64,000 nucleotides of DNA from JAAXGX01 sp965203565 (GTDB lineage Bacteria > Acidobacteriota > Vicinamibacteria > Vicinamibacterales > UBA8438): NCBI GenBank assembly GCA_965203565.1, contig OZ241896.1, forward strand, positions 1,488,001 through 1,552,000, in the 5' to 3' direction. The position numbers and the translations under genes were made by a program. Shown piece by piece: positions 16,398 through 24,594 of this stretch; within the stretch, counting starts at the first letter, position 1; each line of letters begins with the position of its first letter. The notes beneath the pieces are model-generated. The model did not search any database. It was not told where the DNA came from and worked only from the letters and a program-made list of their open reading frames with translations.

Positions 16398-17774
16398 GTG
16401 AGCTACGAGTCGCGCCGCGCGCCCCCGGCGCCGGCCCCGGTTCGGCCCTCCGCTTCGCTCCCGCCGCCTGCGGCGCACCCGCCGATTCATCTGAACCTGA
16501 ACGTCCGCGGCGCAGACCCGTCGGTCACGCTGGCGATCAACGAGCTCAGCGACGCGCTGAGCCGGGACGGGCGCGAGGTGTTCAGGCTCGGCCTCGGGCA
16601 GTCGCCCTTCCCGGTGCCGGACCCCGTCGTCGAGGCGCTGCGCGAAAACGCCCACCAGAAGGAGTACCTCCCGGTCCGCGGCCTCGAGGCGCTGCGCGAA
16701 GCGGTGGCGTCGTACCACCGCCGCCGCCACGGCGTGGAGCGCCGCGCCGAGAACGTGCTGATCGGGCCCGGCTCGAAGGAGCTGATGTTCCTGCTGCAGA
16801 TGGTGTACTACGGCGATCTGGTCATCCCGACGCCGTCCTGGGTCTCCTACGCGCCCCAGGCCCGGATCATCGGCCGTCACGTGCGCTGGATCGAGACGGC
16901 GAGCGCCGGCGGCTGGAAGCTGCAGCCGGCGGACCTGGAGCGGTTGTGCGAAAGCGACCCGGACCGCCCGCGCATCGTCGTGCTGAACTATCCGAACAAC
17001 CCGACCGGTCAGACGTACGAAGCGGACGAGCTGAAGCGGCTGGGCGACGTGGCGCGGCGCTACCGCGTCGTCGTGCTGTCGGACGAGATCTACGGCGAGA
17101 TCCACCACGACGGCGCGCACGTTTCGATCGCCGAGTTCTATCCCGAAGGCACCATCATCAGTACGGGGCTCAGCAAGTGGTGCGGCGCCGGCGGGTGGCG
17201 GCTCGGCACGTTCACCTACCCCCGCCGCATGGGCTGGCTGCTCGACGCCATGGCGGTGGTGGCGAGCGAGACGTTCACCTCGACCAGCGCTCCCGTCCAG
17301 TTCGCGGCGGTGACCGCGTTCTCCGACGGTTCGTTCATCGGGCCGTACCTGGCCGACGCCCGCCGCGTGCTCAAGGCGCTGGGAGGGTACTGCGCCGGCG
17401 CGCTGCGGGCCGCCGGGCTCGACGTGGCTCCGCCGGTGGGCGCCTTCTACCTGTTCCCGGACTTCCGGTCGTTTCAGGATGCGCTGGCCGCCCGCGGCGT
17501 CCGGACCAGCCGGGCGCTCAGCGAGCGGCTGCTGCAGGAAACCGGCGTGGCGACGATTCCGGGGGAAAGCTGCGGGCGTCCCGCCGGCGAGTTGACGCTC
17601 CGGATGGCCTACGTCGACTTCGACGGCGTGGCGGCGCTTGCTGCGGCGGGCGCCCGGCCCGGCGGCGACGCGCTGGACGAACCGTTCCTGCGCGCCTGCT
17701 GCCCGAGAGTCGTGGAGGCGATGGACCGGGTCTCCGCGTGGCTGGGCGCGCTCGACCGGGCGTCAGCGGCGTGA
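16398..17774 (+). CDS. pyridoxal-phosphate aminotransferase (class I/II, aspartate aminotransferase-like)
   Basis: The protein (about 458 residues from the GTG at 16398) has the fold-type I aminotransferase landmarks: GLGQSPFPVPDPVVEAL, GSKELMFLLQMV, NYPNNPTGQTY with the conserved Asn, SDEIYGEIHHDG, the PLP lysine in STGLSKWCGAGGWRLG, and the C-terminal arginine region LTLRMAYVDFDG. The exact amino-acid substrate cannot be told from sequence. An alternative upstream GTG at 16374 is in frame but lies only 40 bases from the duplicated element end. It is expressed away from the IS cluster. Confidence 0.85.
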   Translation: MSYESRRAPPAPAPVRPSASLPPPAAHPPIHLNLNVRGADPSVTLAINELSDALSRDGREVFRLGLGQSPFPVPDPVVEALRENAHQKEYLPVRGLEALREAVASYHRRRHGVERRAENVLIGPGSKELMFLLQMVYYGDLVIPTPSWVSYAPQARIIGRHVRWIETASAGGWKLQPADLERLCESDPDRPRIVVLNYPNNPTGQTYEADELKRLGDVARRYRVVVLSDEIYGEIHHDGAHVSIAEFYPEGTIISTGLSKWCGAGGWRLGTFTYPRRMGWLLDAMAVVASETFTSTSAPVQFAAVTAFSDGSFIGPYLADARRVLKALGGYCAGALRAAGLDVAPPVGAFYLFPDFRSFQDALAARGVRTSRALSERLLQETGVATIPGESCGRPAGELTLRMAYVDFDGVAALAAAGARPGGDALDEPFLRACCPRVVEAMDRVSAWLGALDRASAA

Positions 17775-17827
17775 TCCGCTCAGCCGCCCACCCGACAGCC
17801 CGTTCATCCGCTTTCCCTGATTGTCCC

Positions 17828-17884
17828 TTGACAGCCCGATTCGGTCAGGCATACACTCGCCAGTTGATATTGAGACTCAATCTC
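17828..17884 (+). promoter_or_regulatory. sigma-70-type promoter with an iron-box-like palindrome
   Basis: TTGACA at 17828-17833 and CATACA at 17850-17855 are spaced 16 bases apart. Ten or so bases downstream lies ATTGAGACTCAAT (17869-17881), a perfect 13-base palindrome inside TGATATTGAGACTCAATCTC, which resembles Fur or other iron-responsive operators. The same arrangement recurs at 21951-22005 ahead of the second receptor operon. Confidence 0.6.
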
Positions 17885-18187
17885 TTTAGATAGTTTTTAG
17901 TTGGACAGGAAGATCGCCCGGCCGCCGGAGTCGCAGGCGCGTCGGGCGGGACGTTGGCGGCGATCGTCGACGTCGGATGAGAGGCATGCCCGCCGGGGCG
18001 GCGGCCACCCCCCGGCGGGCTGGTTGATGGCGCGGTCCGCGGAGCGGACGTCACACGGAGCACGCATGACGGGGGCGCTCGTTCGGTCCCTGCCTGGCGG
18101 CCGTCCAGGAAGCTCCCTTCGACGTCCGGTGTTCGGCCGGCCTGATCGACGTCACGCCATCTGAATCGGAACGGAAAGGAGACTGCC
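17885..18187 (+). ncRNA. structured leader of the first iron-receptor operon (duplicated motif, copy 1)
   Basis: About 180 bases here are homologous to the leader at 22006-22216. Two hairpins are conserved: 17988-18020 (GCCCGCCGGGG paired with CCCCCGGCGGGC) and 18035-18049 (GTCCGC, GGA, GCGGAC). In the first, one G-C pair is replaced by T-A in the other copy. A small ORF follows (18066-18164). I recognise no known riboswitch class. It is probably a cis-acting RNA. Confidence 0.5.
18066..18164 (+). CDS. possible leader peptide upstream of the siderophore receptor
   Basis: A 32-codon ORF starting MTGALVRSLPGG, preceded by ACGGAG five bases upstream. The other leader copy has MTALVRRRV and a stop at the same place, with an identical upstream stretch (CACACGGAGCACGC). 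Conservation of the start and ribosome site in both leaders suggests a translated upstream ORF; the C-terminal parts differ. Confidence 0.4.
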   Translation: MTGALVRSLPGGRPGSSLRRPVFGRPDRRHAI

Positions 18188-20581
18188 ATGCGTCGTGTGA
18201 GAACCTGCCCTGCGATGGTCCTGGGAATCGCGCTGTACGCCCTGTCGCCGCAGGCGGCGGCCGGGGCGCAGCCGGCGCCGTCGTCCGGCGGCGCGGTCCG
18301 AGGCGAGGTGATCGATCCGCAGGGACAGCGCATCGTCGGGGCGGCGGTGGCGCTGGTGCTGGAGACCGGCGAGGTCCGCGAAACGTCGAGCGATGCGCGC
18401 GGCGACTTCCGCATCGACGCGCTGCCGGCGGGGTCCCATGCGCTGACGGTGGGCAGTCCGGGATTCGAGCCCCGCACGACCACCGTGGACGTCGGCGCGG
18501 ACGGCGAGACCGGCGTCAGCGTCGTGCTCGACGTCGCCGGGATGACCGCCCGGTTGACCGTCACCGCGCCGAATCCGGACGGCTACGACGCGCCGCGCGC
18601 GGCCGCCGCCACGCGCCTGAACGTGCCGGTCATCGAGACGCCGTTCTCGGTGCAGGTCGTGCCGCTCCGCGTCATCGAGGACCAGAACGCGCTCGGTCTC
18701 GAAGAGGTCTACGCGAACGTCAGCGGCGTCACCGAAGCGGGCAACACGCTGAACGCCCAGACCGAGATCCGCCCGATCATCCGCGGCTTCGAAGCCGCCG
18801 TGCCGCTCCGGAACGGTCTGCGGGCCACCACCGTCGGCGCGGTCGATCTCGTGAACGTCGAGTCGATCGAGGTGCTGAAGGGGCCGGCGTCGATCCTGTA
18901 CGGCGCTCTCGAACCCGGCGGCGTGCTCAACTACACGACCAAGAAACCGCTGATGGCGCCGCGCTACGAGGTCGCGCAGCAGTTCGGCGGCCATGGACAC
19001 AGCCGGACGACGCTCGATGCGACCGGACCGTTGAACGCGGCGCGTACGGTCGCATACCGGGTCAACGCGGCCTATCAGGACTCCGACTCGTTCCGCGACG
19101 CCCTCGCCCTCGACCGGATGGCGTTCATGCCGTCGCTGACGTTTCGGCCCGACGACCGGAACGAGCTGTTCCTCGACTTCTCGTACTCCCGGGAGCGCGT
19201 GCCGTACGACAGCGGCGTGCCGTTCGGCCTCGACGGCGAACCCCTCGTCCCGATTGACACATTCTTCGGGGACCCCGAACTCGACGGGCGCAACCTCCGG
19301 GACTATTTCTCGTCCGTCGGTTACGTCCGGCAGCTCGGGGACGCCGTGACCGTCCGAACGCAGTTCCAGTTCCACAGGGTCCATGCGCGCAACGAGTCGA
19401 TCCGGCACCGGGGGGTGCGCGGCCAGCCCGGCGCGGAGCTGTTGCGGCGCCGGTACCAGAACGAAGACCGGACCGACGACGACTACCAGTTCGTGGCGGA
19501 CTTCGTGTCGAACTTCGACGTCGGGGCGACGAGCCATCAGGCGCTCGTCGGCTTCGACCTAGCCTATCAGGACTCGACGTTCCTCCGTTTCCGGCAAAAC
19601 CTGCCGAACCTGCCGATCACGGCCGACCCCCAGGTCCGCTTCGTTCCCCCCGCCCACCAGCCGCAGCAGACCGTCCTGGGATCCAACCGCTGGGCCGCGG
19701 TCTACTTCCAGGACCAGATCTCGGCGCTGCCGGACGGCCGGCTCAAGCTGCTGGTCGGCGGCCGCTACGACACCAGCCGGGGGGAAGGCGTGCGGGACGG
19801 CGTCGCGCAGGCGCCCACCGAAGCCGGCAAGCTGACCGGCCGGTTCGGCGCGGGCTACAGCATCGCGCCGTCGACTCTGGCGTTCGCGAGCGTGTCGCAG
19901 TCGTTCCGGCCGCAGATCGCCGGCACGGTCGACGTCGCCGGCAACCTGCTCGACCCGCAGACCGGGCTGCAGTACGAGGGCGGGTTCAAGTTCGAGCTGT
20001 TCGGGGGCCGCTTCTCGTCGACGGCGTCGGTGTACCACATCCGGAAGGACAACGTCCCGGTCTTCAACTTCCCGCTGTTCCTGGAGACCGGCGCCTTCAC
20101 GTACTTCCCTGGAGTCGCCGAGCGCAGCCGCGGCGTGGAGCTCGACTTCGCCGGCCGGGTCACCGACGGGCTGAGCCTGATCGTCAACTACGCCTGGAAC
20201 AACGCCGAGACCGTGGAGAACGAAGCCGACCCGTCCGAGATCGGGCTGCAGCTCGGCAACACGCCCGCCCACCTGTCGCGCGCGTGGATCGCCTACGACC
20301 TGCCCGACGCCGGCCCCCTGGCGGGACTCGGCTTCGGGCTCGGCGTCCGGGCGCAGGACGCGCAGCGGGTCCAGTTCGACACCCTCGTGCTTGACGGCTA
20401 CGCCGTGGTCGACCTCGGCGTCTGGTATCGCCTGCGGGTCGGCCGGCAGCAGCGGCTGCGGCTGCAGGTGAACGTCGACAACCTGTTTGACCGGGAGCAC
20501 TACGTCCGCGCCAGCGACCGGTCGATCGTGCATCCGGGCGCCCCGCGCTCGGCCATCGCGTCGATAGGCTACGAGTTCTGA
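18188..20581 (+). CDS. TonB-dependent siderophore receptor with carboxypeptidase-regulatory N-terminal domain
   Basis: The 797-residue outer-membrane receptor has a signal peptide (residues 1-27, ending AAAGAQ) and a carboxypeptidase-regulatory-like domain (GEVIDPQGQRIVGAAVAL, FRIDALPAGSHALTV, ~37-115). The plug follows (TPFSVQVVPLRVIEDQ, IRGFEAAVPLRNGLR, VEVLKGPASILYGALEPGG, ~150-260), then a beta-barrel ending ASIGYEF with the C-terminal aromatic residue. The plug sequence matches FhuA/FpvA-type ferric siderophore receptors. A GGAAAGGAG ribosome site precedes the ATG. It is co-transcribed with the PepSY protein (TGATG overlap) and preceded by an iron-box-like promoter. Confidence 0.92.
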   Translation: MRRVRTCPAMVLGIALYALSPQAAAGAQPAPSSGGAVRGEVIDPQGQRIVGAAVALVLETGEVRETSSDARGDFRIDALPAGSHALTVGSPGFEPRTTTVDVGADGETGVSVVLDVAGMTARLTVTAPNPDGYDAPRAAAATRLNVPVIETPFSVQVVPLRVIEDQNALGLEEVYANVSGVTEAGNTLNAQTEIRPIIRGFEAAVPLRNGLRATTVGAVDLVNVESIEVLKGPASILYGALEPGGVLNYTTKKPLMAPRYEVAQQFGGHGHSRTTLDATGPLNAARTVAYRVNAAYQDSDSFRDALALDRMAFMPSLTFRPDDRNELFLDFSYSRERVPYDSGVPFGLDGEPLVPIDTFFGDPELDGRNLRDYFSSVGYVRQLGDAVTVRTQFQFHRVHARNESIRHRGVRGQPGAELLRRRYQNEDRTDDDYQFVADFVSNFDVGATSHQALVGFDLAYQDSTFLRFRQNLPNLPITADPQVRFVPPAHQPQQTVLGSNRWAAVYFQDQISALPDGRLKLLVGGRYDTSRGEGVRDGVAQAPTEAGKLTGRFGAGYSIAPSTLAFASVSQSFRPQIAGTVDVAGNLLDPQTGLQYEGGFKFELFGGRFSSTASVYHIRKDNVPVFNFPLFLETGAFTYFPGVAERSRGVELDFAGRVTDGLSLIVNYAWNNAETVENEADPSEIGLQLGNTPAHLSRAWIAYDLPDAGPLAGLGFGLGVRAQDAQRVQFDTLVLDGYAVVDLGVWYRLRVGRQQRLRLQVNVDNLFDREHYVRASDRSIVHPGAPRSAIASIGYEF

Positions 20582-21942
20582 TGGCGCGCCGGCGGCGTCC
20601 GTCGAAGCGAACGTTGTTCCGCATCCACGGCTGGCTCGGGCTGCAGCTCGGGCTGCTGCTGTTCATCGTCTGCTTCTCCGGCACGGTGGCGACCGTCAGC
20701 CACGAAATCGACTGGCTCCTGAACCCCGCCATCCGCGCCGATTCCGCCGCCCCGCCGTCCGCGTGGTCGTGGGAGCGCTGGCGCCGCGCCGTCCGCGCCG
20801 AGCATCCCGGCGCCCACGTCAGCGTGCTGGAAGCTCCGCCGGGACCGGGGTGGGCGGCCCGCGCCACCGTCGCCTACGGCCCGTCGCACCTGCTGCACGT
20901 GTACCTTCACCCCGAGACCGGCGACGTGCAGGGCACGTTCAGCCACTTCAACGTGGCGCGGTTCTTCCGCTCGTTCCACAAGCAGTTCTACATCTACCCG
21001 GGGGCGCTGCCGCACGGCGTCTACGTCGTCGGACCGCTGGCCGTGGTCCTGCTCCTGTCGGCGGTCACGGCGCTCACGTTCTACCGGATCCGATGGAGCG
21101 ACCTGCTGCTGCGGCAGCGGCCGGCCGGCCCGCGCACGTTCTGGTCGTCGGCGCACCGGGCCGGCGGCGTGTGGACCCTGCCGTTCACACTCGCTTTCGC
21201 GGTCACGGGAATCTGGTACCTGGTCGAACGCGCCGCCGCCGACGCCGGCCTGCCGATCGGCCGCGCCGAGGCGTTCACGTCCACCGTGTCGGCCGCGGTC
21301 GAGCCGGACGGCGAACGTCTCGACCTGGATGCGTGCGTGGACCGGGCGCAGGAAGCGCTCCCGGCGCTCGACGTGCGGACCGTCCTCCTGCCCCGCCGGG
21401 AGGAGGGCGCGATCTCGCTGTTCGGACAGACGGAGGCATGGCTGGTCCGGGGAAGCGCCAGCTACGTCGTGATCGACCCTTACCGCGGCGCCGTGCTGCG
21501 TCGGCAGGACGCCGCCGACCTGGCGCTCGGGCCGCGGCTGATGCATACCGCCGATCCCCTCCATTTCGGAACGTTCGGCGGGTTGCCCACCAAGCTGCTC
21601 TGGTTGGGCGCCGGTTTGATCATCTCGATCTCGGTGCTGACCGGCGTCCGCATCTGGTGGCTCCGCACCGTGCAGGACCGGCGCGGCGGGCCGGCGCCGG
21701 CGGCCGGCATCTCGCGCGGCGGCCTCGCCGCAACGCTCGTCGTGCTGGCGCTGACGACGTACGGCAGCGTCGTGAACGTCCGAGACTCCGTTGCGCACGG
21801 CGAGACCCGGCCCTACGTCTGGATCGTCGTCGGCGCGTTCGTGCTCTGCACCGCGCTGGCGTCGGCGTCGGCGCTCGCGGCCTTGCGTCCGGCGCCGTCC
21901 GCTCGCAGAGCCTTCCGCCGACGGGCGCCGAATTTTTCCTGA
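20581..21942 (+). CDS. PepSY-associated membrane protein (putative ferric-siderophore reductase)
   Basis: The 453-residue inner-membrane protein starts RTLFRIHGWLGLQLGLLLFIVCFSGTVATVSHEIDWLLNP, the first helix of PepSY_TM proteins. Further membrane segments lie near residues 140-160, 200-215, 340-360, 385-400 and 420-440. Conserved histidines (FHKQFYIYPG, SSAHRAGGVW, LHFGTFGG) are those thought to bind heme. Family members beside TonB siderophore receptors reduce ferric siderophores in the periplasm. The start overlaps the receptor stop. Confidence 0.85.
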   Translation: MARRRRPSKRTLFRIHGWLGLQLGLLLFIVCFSGTVATVSHEIDWLLNPAIRADSAAPPSAWSWERWRRAVRAEHPGAHVSVLEAPPGPGWAARATVAYGPSHLLHVYLHPETGDVQGTFSHFNVARFFRSFHKQFYIYPGALPHGVYVVGPLAVVLLLSAVTALTFYRIRWSDLLLRQRPAGPRTFWSSAHRAGGVWTLPFTLAFAVTGIWYLVERAAADAGLPIGRAEAFTSTVSAAVEPDGERLDLDACVDRAQEALPALDVRTVLLPRREEGAISLFGQTEAWLVRGSASYVVIDPYRGAVLRRQDAADLALGPRLMHTADPLHFGTFGGLPTKLLWLGAGLIISISVLTGVRIWWLRTVQDRRGGPAPAAGISRGGLAATLVVLALTTYGSVVNVRDSVAHGETRPYVWIVVGAFVLCTALASASALAALRPAPSARRAFRRRAPNFS

Positions 21943-21950
21943 TGCGCTTC

Positions 21951-22005
21951 TTGACCGACCGATTCGGTCGGGTATAGGATCGCCGAGTTGATATTGAGAC
22001 TCAAT
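21951..22005 (+). promoter_or_regulatory. second copy of the iron-type promoter and palindrome
   Basis: TTGACC (21951-21956) and TATAGG (21973-21978) are separated by 16 bases, followed by ATTGAGACTCAAT at 21993-22005. Sequence and spacing match the promoter at 17828, including the ATTCGGTC segment in the spacer. It begins nine bases after the PepSY gene ends. Confidence 0.6.
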
Positions 22006-22250
22006 CTCTTTAGAAAGTCTTAGAAAGGAAGATCGCCCGGCCGCCGAGGTCGCGAGGCGCGTCGGGCGGGACGTTGGCGGCCGTCGCCAACGTCGGATGC
22101 AGGTAAATGCCCGCCGGGTGGCGGCCACCACCCGGCGAGCCGGTCGAGCGCGCGGTCCGCGGAGCGGACCGTCACACGGAGCACGCATGACGGCGCTCGT
22201 CCGCCGCCGAGTATAGGCGACGGCCGTCATGGCGTGCAAAAGGAGACGCC
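22006..22250 (+). ncRNA. structured leader of the second operon (duplicated motif, copy 2)
   Basis: The stretch is homologous to the leader at 17885-18187. The main hairpin here is CGCCGGGTGG paired with CCACCCGGCG around 22111-22139; relative to copy 1 both sides of one pair changed (G to T on the left, C to A on the right). The second hairpin (GGTCCGC, GGA, GCGGACC) is conserved. This covariation supports a real structure. The regulatory ligand or protein is unknown. Confidence 0.5.
22187..22216 (+). CDS. possible nine-residue leader peptide
   Basis: MTALVRRRV followed by TAG, preceded by ACGGAG. Aligned with the longer leader ORF at 18066, both begin MT(G)ALVR. This is too short to assess by composition; only the duplicated context supports it. 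Confidence 0.35.
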   Translation: MTALVRRRV

Positions 22251-24464
22251 ATGACGCACGTCCCGCCGGCGCCGTTCACCCGATCTTTCGTCCTCGCACT
22301 GCTGCTGGCCGCCCCCGGCCCGGCGGCCGCCCAGCAGGACTCCCTCGACGCCTGGCGCCCGGCCGACCTGGTCGACGCCGTCGCCAGCTTCGGCGCGGCC
22401 GTCCACGACGGCGCGCTCTACGTCTACGGAGGCCACGTCGGCCGGGTCCACGCGCATTCGATGGAGAACATCAGTCCCGGTTTCCGCCGCCTCGCGATCG
22501 GGTCCGACCGCGGGTGGGAGGAGCTCGCGCGCGGGCCGCTCCTGCAAGGGACCGCTCTGGTCTCCGACGGCGCCGCGCTCTACCGCGTGGGCGGTATGAC
22601 GGCCGCCAACGCCACCGCCGCGCAGCCCGAGGCGCTCCGCTCGGTCCGGTCGGCCGCGCGGTACTCCGCCGGTTCGGATCGGTGGGAGGCGCTGCCCGAC
22701 CTGCCGGCGGGACGCTCGTCGCACGACGCCGTGGTGGTCGACGGCGCGCTGTACGTCGTCGGCGGCTGGGAGCTCCGCGGCCCGGACGACGATCCGGTCT
22801 GGGCCGACACGGTGCTCGCCCTCGACCTGAAGGACGGCGCCGCCGCGTGGCGGGAGATTCCGGCGCCGTTCCGCCGGCGAGCGCTGGCCGCCGGCGCCGC
22901 CGGCGGGCGGATCTACGCCCTCGGCGGCCTGACGCCGTCGGACGGGGCGGTCCTGCGGGTCGACGTCCTCGACCCGGAGACCGGCGCCTGGTCCGTCGGC
23001 CCGGACCTGCCGAACGCCGGCCCGCTGGAAGGGTTCGGCGTGGCGGCGGCCAGCGTCCGCGGCCACGTCGTCATGAGCCAGGCCGACGGGAAGGTGCACC
23101 GCCTGCCCGCCGGCGGGACGGCGTGGGAGCCGGTGGGCGCCCTCGATCAGCCGCGCTTCATGCACCGCCTCGCGCCGTTCGGCGAAGACGTGCTGGCGGT
23201 GGGCGGCGCCGCGCGGGGCGCGCACCTTGCGACGATTGAGGTCGTGCCCGGCGCAGTCCCGGCGGCGGGCGACGCCGCGGACCGGGTCGGCGCCGCGCGC
23301 TGGCCCGGCTTCCGGGGCGGCCGCGCCGGCAACGTGAGCCGGGCGGCGCGCCTGCCGCTCGCCTGGTCCGACCGCGACGTCACGTGGCGCGTCACGACGC
23401 CGGGATTCGGGCAGTCGAGCCCGGTGATCTGGGACGGCGCCGTCTTCGTCACCGCGCTCGAAGGGAAGATGAAGGAGACGCTGTTCGTGGTCGCGCTCGA
23501 CCTCGAAGACGGCGTCGAACGGTGGCGGCGGACGTTCGACGCGGCGGAGCCGCTGGAATGGAGCGACTACGTGTCGAAAGGCGCGCCGACGCCGGCGGTG
23601 GACGGCGACCGTCTGTACGTCTTCTTCGACAGCGGCGACCTGATGGCGCTGACCCACGGCGGGGAGACGGTCTGGCGCCGCGACCTGAGCGCCGAGTACG
23701 GGTCGGTCGGCGGCAACCACGGCGTCGGGAACTCGGTGCTGCTGGCCGGCCGCGCCGTGGTGGTGCTGCTGACGCGCCGGACGTACTCGTACCTGCTGGC
23801 GGTCGATCCGGCCACCGGCGGCGCCCTCTGGAAGGCCGACCGCGACCCCGGCGTCGCCTGGAGCACGCCGGCGCTCGCCCCCGACGGCTCCGAGATAGTC
23901 GTCAGCGCGTCGGGCCGCATCGAAGGGTTCGACGCGGCGACCGGCGCGCGGCGGTGGTCATTCGACGGCCTGAAGGGCAACCACGTGCCGTCGCCGACCG
24001 TCACCGACGAGCTGGTGATCGCGGCGGGTATGGCGGTCGGGGCGAACCTCGCCCTCCGCCGCGGGCGGACCGGCGCGCTCGACCGGACCGACGTCGCCTG
24101 GACCGCCGGGACGGGGTCGAACTTCGGGTCGCCGCTCGTCTACGGCGACTGCGTCTACTGGGTGAATCCGGCCGGCGCCGCCCGCTGCCTGTCGCCCGGC
24201 TCGGGCGCCGTCCGCTGGACCCACCGCCTGCCCGGGTCGACCTGGGCCACGCCGCTCGGTCACGGAGACCACGTCTATTTCTTCACGGAGAAAGGGGTGA
24301 CGCAGGTGCTCCGCGCCTCAGCCGAAGCGCCGCAGGTGGTGGCGACCAACCGCCTGTCGGTGGACGCGCCGGTCACCGGATTCGCCGCCGTGGACGACGC
24401 CCTCGTCATCCGCGCCGGAACGGAGCTGATCCGCGTGGGACGCCGGACCGCCCCGGAGTGCTGA
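22251..24464 (+). CDS. secreted kelch-repeat plus PQQ-like beta-propeller protein
   Basis: The 737-residue protein has a signal peptide (LALLLAAPGPAAAQQ). A kelch-type propeller (~30-340) has repeats such as GALYVYGGHVG, ALYRVGGM, ALYVVGGWEL and IYALGGLTP. A PQQ-like propeller (~350-730) contains WPGFRGGRAGNVS, DGAVFVTALEGKMKET, LYVFFDSGDLMAL and DGSEIVVSASGRIEGFDAATGARRW in pieces. No dehydrogenase catalytic residues are apparent, so a binding or scaffold role in the periplasm or outside the cell is likelier. It lies under the iron-type promoter and before a heme-type receptor, which suggests co-regulation. The double-propeller architecture is unusual. Confidence 0.8.
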   Translation: MTHVPPAPFTRSFVLALLLAAPGPAAAQQDSLDAWRPADLVDAVASFGAAVHDGALYVYGGHVGRVHAHSMENISPGFRRLAIGSDRGWEELARGPLLQGTALVSDGAALYRVGGMTAANATAAQPEALRSVRSAARYSAGSDRWEALPDLPAGRSSHDAVVVDGALYVVGGWELRGPDDDPVWADTVLALDLKDGAAAWREIPAPFRRRALAAGAAGGRIYALGGLTPSDGAVLRVDVLDPETGAWSVGPDLPNAGPLEGFGVAAASVRGHVVMSQADGKVHRLPAGGTAWEPVGALDQPRFMHRLAPFGEDVLAVGGAARGAHLATIEVVPGAVPAAGDAADRVGAARWPGFRGGRAGNVSRAARLPLAWSDRDVTWRVTTPGFGQSSPVIWDGAVFVTALEGKMKETLFVVALDLEDGVERWRRTFDAAEPLEWSDYVSKGAPTPAVDGDRLYVFFDSGDLMALTHGGETVWRRDLSAEYGSVGGNHGVGNSVLLAGRAVVVLLTRRTYSYLLAVDPATGGALWKADRDPGVAWSTPALAPDGSEIVVSASGRIEGFDAATGARRWSFDGLKGNHVPSPTVTDELVIAAGMAVGANLALRRGRTGALDRTDVAWTAGTGSNFGSPLVYGDCVYWVNPAGAARCLSPGSGAVRWTHRLPGSTWATPLGHGDHVYFFTEKGVTQVLRASAEAPQVVATNRLSVDAPVTGFAAVDDALVIRAGTELIRVGRRTAPEC

Positions 24465-24594
24465 CCGCGCGGAGACAGGAGACGAAGGTTTGAAGACGGG
24501 CGCCCCCGCGTACGGCCGGAAACCCGCGCGAGGACGCCCGCGAGCACCGACGCCGCATGGTGCGGCGCCGGCATCCCACGGAGGAGTATAGGCA

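Noticed and set aside
17885..18187. Cobalamin or heme riboswitch
   Set aside because: Diagnostic boxes such as the cobalamin B12 box were not found; the leader matches only its own duplicate.
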